Positions 41,487 to 54,315 of a stretch of DNA of 64,000 nt are shown here, piece by piece (the first letter of the stretch is position 1; each line of letters opens with the position of its first letter). The stretch comes from Orientallactaga sibirica (taxonomy: Eukaryota > Chordata > Mammalia > Rodentia > Dipodidae), in NCBI GenBank assembly GCA_036365145.1, contig JAEOAD010002761.1, positions 186,001-250,000 on the forward strand, in the 5' to 3' direction. The notes under the pieces are model-generated. The model searched no databases. It was not told the origin of the DNA and saw only the letters and a program-made list of their open reading frames with translations. The position numbers and the translations under genes were made by a program.

Positions 41487-42698
41487 AACACAGATGATCA
41501 TGACTACGCAGACCACATCTGCAACACAATGATGATCATGTCCACCCAGATAAGGTATCATCTGTAGAACAATGATGATCATATCTCCAAAAGCCTCATA
41601 TGTAACACAGTGATGATCATGTCTCCCTAGGCTTCATGTGCAGCACAATGATGATCACGTCTCCTCAAATCCCATCTGTAACACAATGATGGTCATGTCT
41701 CCCTATGGACCCTCTGTAACACAATGATCATGTGTCCCAAGACCTCATTGGCAATACAATGATGCCCATATCTTCCCAGGGATCCTCTGCAACACAGTGA
41801 TGATCACGTCTCCCGAGGACTCATCTGCAACACATTGATCTGTAACACATTTCTCACAAGGCCTCATCTATAATACAATATTGATCAGGTCATCCTAGGC
41901 CTCATCCACACCAAAATGGTGATCATGTCTTCCCAGGCCTCATTTTACCACAATGATAATCATGTCTCCTCAGGTCTCATATGTAACACAATGATGGTTA
42001 TGTCTTGACAGGACTCATCTGTAACACATTGACAAGCTTCATGCATAACAATGATGATCATGTCTCTCCAGGTGTCATCTATAACACAATAATGATCATG
42101 TCTTCCCAGGCCTCATCACAGGCACAGTGATGATGACTCCAAAGGCCTCATCTGTAAAACAAGGATGATCACATCTTCCCAGGCCTGTGGTGTAACACTA
42201 TCATGATTATGTATCCCCAGGCCTCACCTATAACAAAATGATGATCATGAATGCCAAGGCCTCATTTGTTACACAATTATGATCATGTCTCCTTAGGCAC
42301 ATCTGCAGCACAATAATAATAATGTCTCTACAGTCCTTATTGGTTACACTTTAATGATCATATCTCACCAGGTCTCATCTTGAAAAATGATGATGTCTCT
42401 CGAGCATCATCTATCTGTAAAACAATGATAATCATGTCTCCCAAGGCTTCATGTGTAACACAATGAGGATCATGTTTTTCCAGGCCTCATCAGAAGCACA
42501 ATGATGATTATGTCCTCCCATGCCTAATCTGTAATAGAGTGAGTATCATATTTCTAATGCCTCAAGTGTAACACAACAAAGATCATGTTTCCTTAAGCTT
42601 CACCTGTAACATCTTGATGATTATGTCTCCTCTGGCATTACCTATAAAACAGTGATGATCATTTCTCCTAAGACATCATCTTAAAAGAGAGTGTGAAA

Positions 42699-42925
42699 GG
42701 GGCTAGAGAGATTGCTTAGTGGTTAAGTCACCTGCCTGTTAAGCATAAGAACGCCTGTTCGATTCTCCAGGTCCCACGTTTAGCCAGACACAAAAAATGA
42801 TGCAAAGGCACAATGCTACACTTGCCCAGAAGGAGGCACATGCATCTGGAGTTCATTTACAGTGGCTGAGGCCACTGGAATGCCCATTCTCTCTCTCCCT
42901 CTCAAATTCAATAAAAAAGAAAGTG
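42699..42925 (+). mobile_element. tRNA-derived SINE at the right satellite edge
   Basis: GGGCTAGAGAGATTGCTTAGTGG, GATGCAAAGGCACAATGC and CATCTGGAGTTCATTTACAG, with AAATTCAATAAAAAAG as the tail. Confidence 0.9.
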
Positions 42926-43159
42926 TAAAAGAAAAACAAAAGAGAACACTGAATTTGATCTCTACAAATAGACTGCTTATTGAGAGAAACAATGAGGGGA
43001 AGCAGCCTTCCTGTGGGATAAAGGCTGAAGCACTGGGACAGGATGGGGTGCAAGCTTAGAAGGAGAATCCTAAGAAAAACAGACTGCATCAGCTGCAGGT
43101 CCAAGGGAAGTAGATAAGGAACTGTGGCTATTTGTGTCCTTGCAAATGATAAGCTTTTT

Positions 43160-43175
43160 TTCTTTTTTAAACATT

Positions 43176-43230
<55 letters not shown>

Positions 43231-43336
43231 TGAGAGAGAGAAAGGAAGAGGCATAGAGAAAGAGAATGGGCACACCAGGGTCTCCAGTTTGTGCAAATGA
43301 ACTCCAGACACATGCACCTCTTTGTGCATCTGGCTC
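43160..43336 (-). mobile_element. tRNA-derived SINE, 5'-truncated, with (TTTA)n tail
   Basis: A pure TTTA run at about 43171-43230 (tail complement) is followed by GAGAGAGAGAAAGGAAGAGG, GAACTCCAGACACATGCACC and TTTGTGCATCTGGC. The head is absent. Confidence 0.88.
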
Positions 43337-43339
43337 AGA

Positions 43340-45564
43340 ATAAGCTTTTAAAGCCAAATTTTCCAGGGAGGATATCCCACCAGATGGTTTTGTTCCCTCA
43401 AGGTTTTCTGAGATAGGAGAAGTTTATCAATTGGGAGTAGCCTGTCAAGGCTGCATGTCTCTGTGACTTCTTTATTTCATGTTTTAGGCAGAATTATTAA
43501 CTCTTTAGCTCACTCTAGTTTTCAAGGTAGGCTATTAACCCTTTAGTCTGGACTCTGGAAAGATAAAAAAAATTGGGAAATATTGGGGATGTGTGGGGCA
43601 TCTAGGGGAGGACTGCATGGGCCAGAATGGGGAAGCAACAACTCATCTCCAACTACTTCAAGCTGAGTGGGACAGTAGATCTCTCAAGGTGTCCCATGCA
43701 GTCCTGTGGAAGCTGGAAGTTTAGGGGCTGATATTCAGTGGCCATGAAGAATTCAGTGACTGGCTGTGATATGAAGGCAAAGATTCTGACTTGGAGGAAT
43801 TCAGCGAGGCATCAAGGTCCAAAAGAGAGGGTGAACATTATAATAAGTGGAATAAAGTACATGTAATACAAGATAAGTTTAATTTGAACAGAGTTGAGCT
43901 CTGAGATTTCTTATAGCAATAAATATATTGGTTGGTCACAGAGAGATGTCAGATCACATGTAGAGAAATAATACTATTGGCCATGAAAAAGGCTCATACA
44001 GCCCAAAATATTATTGGCTCTATATTAGTAACATTTACCTCTCCACAATCATTGTAGTACATCATGAAGTCTTATTCACACAGGTGTAGCTTTGGGGAGT
44101 TTTAGATCTTAGATCTTACCAAACTTCATTTTGTAGTTTTGTACATAGTAGGCTATTATCCCATGTCAATCTTATGAACAGGTAAGGAGGCAGCTCTTCA
44201 GGAGAGTGATAGTTATCAGAGTCATTAGGAAAGAAACATGCAGATCATGTCAAATCTAGTAGCCATCATGACATGAACATTATATTTAAGGTTGAAAAAT
44301 AATGATAATATAGGTGATAAGTAAGGAAGGTATTATTAACTAAGATGGGAAATTAATTGGAATTTGTGAAAATATAAAGATTTGGTTTAGATAAGGTAGG
44401 AAGTATAAGAGGTTAGTATTGAAGTAATATTTTAAATATCTGAAATTATTTTAAATTTAGATATGGTAGAGATTAAGAAGTTAACTAATTTTGAAGCTTA
44501 ATTTTACAAGTTTCTTTCTGTTGAAGTCTTTAATATAGAATGTTTGTGGTCTTTACTTACTTGGTCCATAGATCAAAAAGTCTTATCTTTAGAAGAACTA
44601 ATGAAAGTATGGTAGGCTAAAAGGATAAAACTATGAGTAGTCTTGATAATTTGTTATTATCAGTTGTTAATCTTATAAACATAATGAAATGACATTTTAT
44701 ATAATTACATTGGTTATAAAATACAATGAAATATATTTTATATTATTAGGGCCAGATTTATTTATTAGAATAAGTTGAAAGCAAATAAATAAGTCTTACC
44801 CAATAAGAAAACATATGAGTAGAACACTTAAGAAACCTGTAGTTGTAAACAGGTATCCTACATAACAAAATAAAGGCTTAGATTTGATTTTTAAGTCACA
44901 TTATGATACAGTTTAAATAAATAGAGAAAACTCGTTAAAATATCTTGATCTTGTTAGCCTTGATTTTGATATGGGAAACTAAGGCTTGCAGAACTGGCAG
45001 CATAGATAAAGTGGAGAATCAGTGTGTTTTTACATCAGTGTGAGTCCAGGAAAATTCTCTTCCAAAGCCTGAAAAAATGGTTAATTAGTAGAGAGATATC
45101 TGTATCTGTTATGGAGTCAAGAAGAAAGATGAGATAATTTTACTACTGCACAGAAGCTGTAATACATACTATGGCCTTGAAACAGTACAAAAATTACAGT
45201 GTCAGTACCAAAGTCTATGTAATATGGGACATAATTAGCATGAAATTTTATTACACTTACAAAACATAACTTTGGGCCAAAAGCCTTTAAATTTTCTTTA
45301 TTGTAATATGAGGTATGTCATTATAAATAAAGTAATCACTTTATTATAGAATTGTTTGAACTATGTAAAGAAATAAGACAAGAGAAATACAGAGAAGCAG
45401 CATTTTAGAAGGTAGGTACATCTTATTCTTTTAATATATATCTAATAGTTATAAAAATAGGTAGAACATGTCAAGTAAGACAACATCAAGTTTTGGCATT
45501 TGTATTTGGTAACATCTTTGATTAAATACTTAAACTGGAAGTCAAACAGCAGAATTTAAAATCT
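43340..45564. other. AT-rich stretch without recognised features
   Basis: No open frame of note, no splice-flanked exon and no SINE over more than 2 kb, which is unusual for this window. Base composition is strongly A/T. It may be an eroded LTR retroelement interior, since MaLR-like sequence follows at 46.5 kb, but I see no family words. Confidence 0.35.
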
Positions 45565-45722
45565 TTTGTTTGTTTGTTTCTTTGTTTGAGGTAGGATTTT
45601 GCCCTAGCCCAGGCTGACCTGGAATTCACTATGTTGTCTCAGGGAAGCCTCCAACTCATGATGACCCACCTACTTCTGCCTCCCAAGTGCTGGGATTAAA
45701 GGCATGCAACACAACGCCAAGC
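45565..45722 (-). mobile_element. B1-type SINE
   Basis: (TTTG)n, then TTTGAGGTAGGATTTTGCCC, CTGGAATTCACTATGTTGTC and GTGCTGGGATTAAAGGCATGC. Confidence 0.92.
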
Positions 45723-46499
45723 TGTAAAATCATTTTTTAGGGCAGGGAACATGTCTTAAGTATCTATGTATATAAGCAATGAACTTAAGATACAAAAAAT
45801 GAGACAATTACCAAAAACCTTGATGAGACTGAGTATACATAATTTAAGAAAAAAAGCCAAAGTGGGTCATTGCTGAGCTAAATTAGTCTCATTTTTAACA
45901 TACAGTAGAGATATTATGATAGACATAAAGTGATTTCTACAAGAATTACCTTTAATCATTGAACCATTTTTAAGTTTAACATAAAGCAATATTTACAAAT
46001 GGTAAAATATATGAAGTCTAGATAAACTATATTAACATTGTTGGTATATTGCAGGCTTTCCTGGGATTGGAGGATTTTCTTCTGTTTCCCTAAGAACAAA
46101 GTTACAGTGACAAAATCACCCTTTATAATACTTAGATAAAATCTCAGTGATAATCACCCAATAAAACAGCATGAAAAAGACAGGAACCATCTTATGGTTA
46201 CAGGGGGTTTTTGTTTGTTTGTTTGTTTGTCTTTTTAAGATATAATAATCTTATTAAATAATAAAATGTTGACAAATAGAAGAACATAGAAAACTTGGTT
46301 AAGAACTATAAACCAGTCTTTTAACCAGTCTTTCATAACCACATTCATGACCAGATTGATATCAACGAGTTAAAAGTTTTTGAAGTTTACAACCTGAATA
46401 CCACAGAATCCTGTTACCAGCCAGGGCCATCTTTTGTTACTCTAATATAAACCCTAGGCTAATAGTCATCTTATACAAGGATTAGGAGGGAGCATCTGG
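45723..46499. other. AT-rich non-coding stretch
   Basis: No exon recognised. A (TTTG)n short run sits near 46211-46230. Confidence 0.35.
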
Positions 46500-47690
46500 G
46501 CACTCATAATGCTTGGGTTGTCTGGTGGAATTACGCATGGAAGGCTCCTGGAGTCTTGGGTCATCCATGGACAGAAAAGTGAGAAACTCTCAGAGTTTCT
46601 AAGGTCTGGGGTGGGGTGCCTCCAACACAGACCAAGAGTGAATTCCTTGTCCTGAAGTTGACCTGCATTGGGGCAACAGGAAGAATGTAGACTCTATTGA
46701 AGGGGTCTACATGCTTAAGGAGTGTCCTCTTCTTCAAAGTCTGCATTATAACCCCCTCAGTTAACATATTGGCACCCCAACCTGTATTATTGGTATGAGA
46801 AATGCAGGAAAGAGAGGGTCATTGAACTTGCAACATGGTCTTGGATTTTGGAAACAGGCATGGAAAGTGTGAAGCAGGTTTGCTGGATGCCTGCATAGAG
46901 ACCCGATGGAGCTGTAAAGATGGACTGTGGGTTGCAGTGGAGACCGAGTGCAGAAGCCATGACCACGAGATAACTGCTAGGGAGAGCTGCCAGCCCCAGA
47001 AAACATTTTCCAGGACTGTGAATAGCCTAGCTGTAGGGTGGAATTGGAACTCCAGAGATTTGTTGCTGAATAGAATTGTCAGGCTTGGAGATTAGTCAGT
47101 GACTAGAGTTGTTGGACTTGGACATACAGAGTGTGATGCTCACCATGTTTAAATCTTGTAATGGTTAATTTTTTTTTGTTATGTCCAATGCCTTCTTTTG
47201 CAGTGTGTGTGTTTATTCTGTGCCACTATGTTTTTGGAGGGATATTTTGCTATCACAGCTCCTTTTAAAAGATCTTCGACTATGGCCATGTTTGAACATC
47301 ATTAGGATAGATAAATCTATGGGGACTTTAAAGTTGGACTGAAGGCATTGTATTTTATATCATGTAGGGTTATCAGTTTAAGGGGGTTAGGAGTGATCAT
47401 TTGATTCAGGTGCCCCCCATAAGCTTATGTGTTGTAAATGCTAGGTTCCCAGCTGATGGAAATTTGGGAATTAACACCTTCTGGAAATAATGTATTGTTG
47501 GGGGCAGGCTTATGGGTATTATAACCTTGGTCAGGTGATTTCTGCCACCAATGCAAACCTGACTGCAACAGGCACAGTGTTTCAAACAATCACACCTTAT
47601 GATTCATCCATGTAACTGTAGAATATACTCTTCCTGCTGTCATAAGTGATATATTGGATGTATTCTTGCCTCTATTTGCAAAGATTTTGT
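46500..47690 (+). mobile_element. Probable MaLR internal region plus 3' LTR
   Basis: CAGGCATGGAAAGTGTGAAGC, TTTGCTGGATGCCTGC, GAAGCCATGACCACGAGATAAC and GGAGAGCTGCCAGCCCCAG match non-coding interior text of MaLR elements as I recall it. The LTR-like end has GGTGCCCCCCATAAGC, GCTAGGTTCCCAGCTGATGG, GGGAATTAACACCTTCTGG and GTTGGGGGCAGGCTTATGGG. The left edge is uncertain and no protein-coding capacity remains. The 86-codon frame at 46835-47095 lies inside and is not a gene. Confidence 0.55.
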
Positions 47691-47946
47691 TTAAAACTTT
47701 TGCTTCTATGTTTAAGAGAATGGCTATGAAATGTTACTGCTTGTTATAGAAATGTTTATATTAACAAAATCCCTGTTTTAGACATTGGGAGGGTAGATAT
47801 ATCTATACTAAGTCCTTCCTTGAACTCAGAGCTCATCAATTCAGTGAGACAAACTAAATTGTGAGATCTAGGATTCCTGGTGTTCTTGTTTTTTTCTGGC
47901 ATTACACACACAAACAACCACACCCAGTATTTTACAAACATTTTGT

Positions 47947-48155
47947 ACATTTAATTTTTAATTGTAATGGCAGAAAGAGACAGAGAAAGAAAGAAAATGT
48001 TTATGCTATGGCCTCTACCTGTTGCTAACAATCTCCAGATGGCATGTGACACTTTACATCTGCCTTTATGTAGGTACTGGGGAATTAATCATCAGTCACT
48101 GGACTTTGCAGGCAGTACCATAATCACTGACGAATTTTGCCAACCCAACAACTAA
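47947..48155 (-). mobile_element. tRNA-derived SINE
   Basis: AGAAAGAGACAGAGAAAGAAAG, then AATCTCCAGATGGCATGTGAC, GGTACTGGGGAATTAATC and CACTGACGAATTTTGCC (altered head complement). Confidence 0.72.
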
Positions 48156-48329
48156 CATTTTTACATGGGTAATGGTTATCCAAAGTCAGCCCTTCGTGCT
48201 TGCATGGTATGCACTTTACCCAATTAACCATCTCCTAAATCCTTTAAAATATTTTGATAATCATTTTTCAGATATCATTCTGACATTTGTTACATTGTAT
48301 ATGAAGTACATACACAAAAAATTCAATAA

Positions 48330-48457
48330 CAGCTGGACATAGTGGCACATGCTTTTAGCTCCCACACTCAGAAAACAGAGATAGATGGATTACTGTAAGT
48401 TAGAGGCCAGCCTGAGAGTACAGAATGAATTCCAGGTAAGCATAAATTGAACAAACA
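48330..48457 (+). mobile_element. B1-type SINE
   Basis: AGCTGGACATAGTGGCACATGC, AGAGGCCAGCCTGAGAGTAC and AGAATGAATTCCAGGTAAGC. The 3' end is shortened. Confidence 0.82.
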
Positions 48458-49860
48458 CATAAACCCATGACCATTTTATGATTACATATGCATTTATTCT
48501 GATGCAATTGTCTCCATGGTCTTTATCAAATATAATACTGCTCAAAACTCAAAATCCAACACTCCAATGAGAAGACAGCAAGTCTATTAACTTTGAACTT
48601 TTTAGCTCAAAATTGTTACTCATTTTTAACACATAATGAAACATAGTAAACATTTCCATTGGAAAAAGAAGGTATAGCAAGGAAATACCGAAGCAATATA
48701 ATTGGGAAAACAAATAGGACAAACCTAAAACCTTGCAGCTTTACCTAAGGAACCTGAGCAACTAAATCACCTGGTCTCCAAATATAGCCCCTCCATCTCT
48801 GAAAGCTAGTTTCACGGGGATATGAAACTATGCCAGCATGAGCAACCTACCTCAGTGGAAATTACCAGAAAATTTAAGCAGCTACACTTAAATATTTTTC
48901 ATCTTCACAGCTCTACTTTTGACATCATAGGGTTTCCACACAAGAACTTAAAGACTTCTATTAGTTGCAAAGTGGCAATCCAAAGGTTTTGTGTTCTTCC
49001 TGTACAGACTTTCATGCCTTTGTTCTCCAAAAGCAATATAAGTTGAGGGACAAATCAGAACAATAATATCCTTTAGTGCTGTTATTACACACCTCTCCTA
49101 TTTTCAGACTGACCACCACTACTCATACTGTTCTAATACATATCAGGATTCCCATCCACAAATATGCAAATTTCTTTTAGAGTTGCACTTGCAGCAAATA
49201 TGCTTCTTTGTCTTCAAATTCAAATTCAAAAATTTCCTCTGTAAGATTCATAGATGATTCCTTTTAAATTCAACATTCTTCCAGTTCCCAGGAACTGGTC
49301 AGAACTCAGAAAGTATTCATCACACAAAATACTACTATCAAAATTTCTTATCCCTACACTTCATTCTGATTTTAACTTTTTCAAACATCACAATTGCCCA
49401 TTAAGCATTGGTTACGTAATTTCATGGCTCCTCAAGTGCAAGTTCCTAAATCAATCCATATACTTCCCACAAACAAAAGAAGAAATTTTACATGACCTCT
49501 GACTTCAGTAAAAAGGCTTTGTCACTTCATGAGGTGTTTCACCTATCTAAGATGCACACTGAGTTGTGATATCTGGAAAAAGCTTTCTCACATTCATTAC
49601 TTTAATAATCACTGGAATATGAGTGTGTTTCCATATTCATTATATTCATAAAGTTTTTTTCTTATGTGAATTCTCTGATGCATATTGGGCTATGATTTGA
49701 AGATGAAAGCTTTCCTACCCTCAATATATTCACATGGAATCTCACCTGTGGGTTTTGTAATGTTTAACAACATTTGACTTATAAATAAATTTTCCCATAT
49801 TTTCTGATGATTATGAAGATCTGACTTGGCAATAAAAGCTCTCTCACATTCAGTATATTC
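48458..49860. other. Non-coding sequence 3' of the zinc-finger gene
   Basis: On the minus strand this is downstream of the finger array. Strongly decayed finger remnants persist to about 49,620 (linker words such as the complement of TTCTCTGATGCATA and TTTCACCTAT). A minus-strand AATAAA lies at about 48,493-48,498 but cannot be tied to the gene. The plus-strand frames at 48822-49046 and 49254-49502 show no domain. Confidence 0.4.
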
Positions 49861-49938
49861 TTATGGCTTTTCACCTGTATGAGTTCTCTAATGCAGAGTG
49901 AGGTGTATCTTGAACATGAAGTTTTTATCACATTTAGC
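49620..49938 (-). pseudogene. Decayed zinc-finger units downstream of the array
   Basis: Beyond the TAG at 49939-49941 the finger pattern continues with broken residues. A unit reads AKCDKNFMFKIHLTLH, then a stop in place of Gln, then RTHTGEKP and another stop. Another reads EYTECERAFIAKSDLHNH with the first Cys changed to Tyr. Stops and Cys losses show this part is no longer under selection as coding sequence. It is either the 3' untranslated tail of the gene or a dead end of the array. Confidence 0.75.
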
Positions 49939-50760
<822 letters not shown>

Positions 50761-51047
50761 GGCGTTCCCACATTTACATTTATATGGCTTTCATTTTCTG
50801 AATTATTAAGATTGGACTTGGAGATGAAGGCTTCCCACATTCTACATTCATATGGCTTCTCACCTGTGTGAGTTGTCAGCCATGACTTGTTCTGAAAGAC
50901 TTTCCCATAGTGATACATTCATATGGCTTCTCATCTGTATGAATTCTCTGATGAATTATGACATGACTTGGTGATGAAGATTTTCCCACATTCCACATTC
51001 ATGTACATTTAAGACCTGATGATGAATTTCCACATTCATGCCATGAC
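50761..51047 (-). pseudogene. Disrupted finger units between the two arrays
   Basis: About four finger-sized units, each with several small gaps. Examples on the coding strand are GAATGTGGAATGTGGG (a Cys-Cys pair lost by deletion), AAATCTTCATCACCAAGTC (a blend of the ..SFSTKS and ..AFITKS types) and TGTATCACTATGGG. The frame changes several times, so no continuous product is possible. The pattern of many tiny gaps and blended words is unlike the clean arrays on either side and like the mosaic segments at 23.2-24.0 kb and 37.3-38.0 kb. Confidence 0.8.
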
Positions 51048-51946
51048 TTAGTTCTGATGAAGATTTTTTTCATTGAATACATTATGGCTTCTCATCTGTT
51101 GATTTTGATGAATTATGAGACATGAAGAGCTGAAAGATTTCCCACATTCACTACATTCATATGGCTTCTCACCTGTGTGAATTCTCTGATGAATTGTCAG
51201 CCATGACTTAGTTCTGAAAGATTTTCCACATTGAATACATTCATATGGCTTCTCATCTGTATGAATTCTCTGATGAATTATGAGACATGACTTGGTGCTG
51301 AAAGATTTTTCACATTCACTACATTCATATGGCTTCTCACCTGTGTGAATTCTCTGATGAATTGTCAGCCATGACTTAGTTCTGAAAGATTTTCCACATT
51401 GAATACATTCATATGGCTTCTCATCTGTATGAATTCTCTGATGAATTATGAGACATGACTTGGTGCTGAAAGATTTTTCACATTCACTACATTCATATGG
51501 CTTCTCACCTGTATGAGTTTTCTTGTGTATAGTGAGCTTTGATTTCCAGTGGAAGGCTTTCCCACATTGAATACATTCATATGGCTTTTCACCTGTGTGA
51601 GTTTTCTGATGCATATTAAGACCTGACTTGGAGATGAAGGCTTTCCCACATTCACTACATTCATATGGTTTCTCACCTGTATGAATTCTATGATGAATCT
51701 TCAGCTGTGGCTTGAAGATGAAAGCTTTCCCACATTCAGTACATTCATATGGCTTATTATCTGTGTGAGTTCCCTGATGCATAGTGAGGTGTGACTTGGA
51801 GATAAAGGTTGTCCCATATTCATACAGCTTCTGACATGTGTTTGTTCCTTGATAACAAGTGTGATGTAACTTCTGGTAAAGAGCATTCTGGCATTGTTTG
51901 AAATCCTCAGTCTTAGTCCAGTGCATTTTCTGTTGAATTTTTAATT
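51048..51946 (-). CDS. KRAB zinc-finger gene, finger exon (last coding exon as assembled)
   Basis: The exon begins after a TTTCTCAG acceptor (51947-51948) at ..[16 protein letters not shown] and runs to TAA at 51048-51050, about 299 codons. A short spacer is followed by a degenerate finger that has lost its Cys pair ([18 protein letters not shown]). Seven complete C2H2 fingers with TGEKPYE or TDEKPYE linkers follow, with helices [54 protein letters not shown] and RTKSWLTIH. An eighth finger is short by a residue and loses its second His before the frame fails. Such proteins bind DNA in the nucleus and usually repress transposable elements through TRIM28. Fingers 4-5 and 6-7 are an almost identical two-finger repeat. 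The phase joins the KRAB-B exon exactly. No orthologue is recognised, so no symbol is given. Confidence 0.9.
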
Positions 51947-53859
51947 CTGAGAAATACAAAGAAAATTATTACATTCCACATAATAAACAAAACTTTAATT
52001 CTCAAGGACTTCCTATTATTTGATATAATAATATTTTACAAAAAGATAAATCAAAATAATTATTTTAATACTGCTTTAGAATTGACTTCTTTATTATTCT
52101 TTTTGGTAAGGTTCTTGACTTCAGGTATGTCTTACACAACAAAGTGCAAACTCAGCAAATGCTTGCCAATTTAGCAGATTTCATTTGAGACCTCTACGTG
52201 AGATTACTTTTTTGACATTTGTTTGATTTTTTTGCCCCCTCAATAAGTTCTCATCTAATGTCTTTTGAAAAGAGCAATTCTTTCTTGCATTAGGTTTATT
52301 CAACAATTTCATTTTCAGTGAAATAACCTATTGGGTAGGAAGAAGAGTTTTTCTTTATTTTCCACTTATTGTTACTTGCCTAAGTGTTAACACAACATTT
52401 TAGCACATTATGACTGGACGTTTTTCTCTACAGATGTTTGGTATATTTATAAAGAGTAGTGCAGATTTCTGCTACAATAACATAGGGTGTGTTTTTTGTT
52501 TGGTTTCTAGTATCTCCACTACCACCTTTCTCCATGGAACATATTTTTGATGGGTTTATTTCTTACATGTTTACATGTGGAAGTGTGTTTGACAGTTTGG
52601 AAATATGTGTTTCCAAATGCATACTTGATAATAATAGTGCAAGTTTGGTTGTCAGTCATTGCCTTTAACCTTGTTTCACAGTGCCTCCTGTTGTAAACTG
52701 CTGTGTATGCAATGATTATGCCCTGTGAGATTTGAGGGATTCTCAGTGTTCTGGTTGATTCTGTGGATCTGAAGTCATGATTATGCAAAAAGCATATTAA
52801 CACACTGAGTGGTCCCCCCAGTCAATGCTGGGTTTCATGACTTTGGATAGGATTATTTTATATTTTTACATAATGGTGGTGTATATGCATTGATAGATGG
52901 ACCCATAAGCAAGGTCAATGGCAGGTTTGCAGGCAAATAAAATTGTACTTTCATATAAAAGGCCACTAGAAACCCTTGAGATAGATATAACAGGCAAAGT
53001 CTTAATTTTATTCCACATACAGGCAAAAACACACCACCTCTCCATGGTGTATCAGACAGTGAATAACCAGAAACAAGGATACTTAGCTCAATTCAGGTAT
53101 TTAATTACCCAAACAACAATCAACTACATGTGGTAAGGGGAATAATCCACCCATAAAACTGACCTATGCTCTTAATTTTCAGTCATGTTACAACTAAACA
53201 TGTGATGTTATAATGAATGTCCAACAGTCAAACAAAATGATCAATATAGGCTTAACATTCCCTATATTTGAACATCACTAAGCAATATGGTTAACTCTTC
53301 ACCATGAAGAGTGAGACCACCAAAGCCTCCCTCCTGGCACTCTCTAATGCAAATCTTGATGAGCAATTCTCCATTCCTATGAGATTCAATATTTCTTTTT
53401 GTGTCCATCTCTCACACATAAATATTTAATGTGTCCAGGATCCCTGGATTACCCATGTCTTCAGGTATCAAAAATTTTTAATGGTTAATTCTAGTATTTC
53501 TCCAATGTGTGTCTCTTGTTACAGATTGAGTGACAGCCATACTGATCTTTGCACTGGTACCCAGATTTTCTTTCTTCAAAGTCCCCAATGGTCTTTTTTA
53601 AATCCCTGACACACTTCCTACATTTCACAAATATAATATACTTTTGTCACCTAAATTCTTCTCATGCACATTGCACAAAAGTGTTGTAATCCCTTATTAT
53701 GGAATCTCGTGCTCTCTTTTCTCAGTTTTTTCTAACTTTCACAGGTACTTGTAAATATAATTGTGTTAAATATTTTCTTTCTGTCAACATTGTAAGCAAA
53801 ACCTCCATTATAGAATTGTATACTTGAATAAATATTTTTCTTTCTTAAGAAGCTTCTTC

Positions 53860-54020
53860 TATCCAGGCATGGTGGCGCACACCTTTAATCAGAGCACTCA
53901 GGAGGTAGAGGTAGGAGGATCACCATGAGTTTGAGGCCACCCTGAGATTACATAGTGAATTCCAGGTCAGCCTGAGCTAGAGTGAGACCGTACCTCAAAA
54001 AACAAAAACAAAAACAAAAA
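53860..54020 (+). mobile_element. B1-type SINE in the KRAB gene intron
   Basis: CCAGGCATGGTGGCGCACACC, GATCACCATGAGTTTGAGG and GAGCTAGAGTGAGACCGTACC, then an (AAAAAC)n tail. It lies in the intron between the KRAB-B and finger exons, opposite to the gene. Confidence 0.95.
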
Positions 54021-54315
54021 AGTTTCTTCTAAGGATTTTGTCACATCAGTAAAAGTGACTAATGACACTCATACTGAAAGATACAGAAAGTAGTCAAGTG
54101 AGAATTTGGTACAATATCTAATACATAATATTTTCCCAAGACCAACTATATAGGGAATTAAATTTGGGAACACATGAGAAAACATTTTTCAATATCAGAA
54201 ACAAGCTTTCTTCATACCACAAAAGGTGAATGATTCACAGTAATACCATTTATCATGACAATTCCTGATGAGTTCTCATCTCATTGACCTATATTACACA
54301 GTATGCATTACTTGC

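Larger units (their letters stand above)
36912..42690. repeat. 38-bp tandem satellite, interrupted array
   Basis: The unit is about 38 nt: AGGCCTCATCTGTAACACAA followed by TGATGATCATGTCTCCCC. It repeats head to tail with moderate divergence across about 5.8 kb. After removing the insertions and the duplicated segment, roughly 4.5 kb (on the order of 120 units) is satellite. A higher-order repeat of about 183 nt is visible at 39195-39330 versus 39380-39515 (TGATCTTTAATACAATAATGAT, TGTTGTAT.CATCTGCAATGAC). Interruptions are a solo LTR at 38304-38756, a B1 at 39832-39972 and a tRNA-SINE at 41247-41486. No open frame is conserved. Confidence 0.95.

Noticed and set aside
36912..42690. A CRISPR-like array because of regular 38-nt units
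   Set aside because: Units are contiguous with no unique spacers, and the genome is mammalian. This is a tandem satellite.
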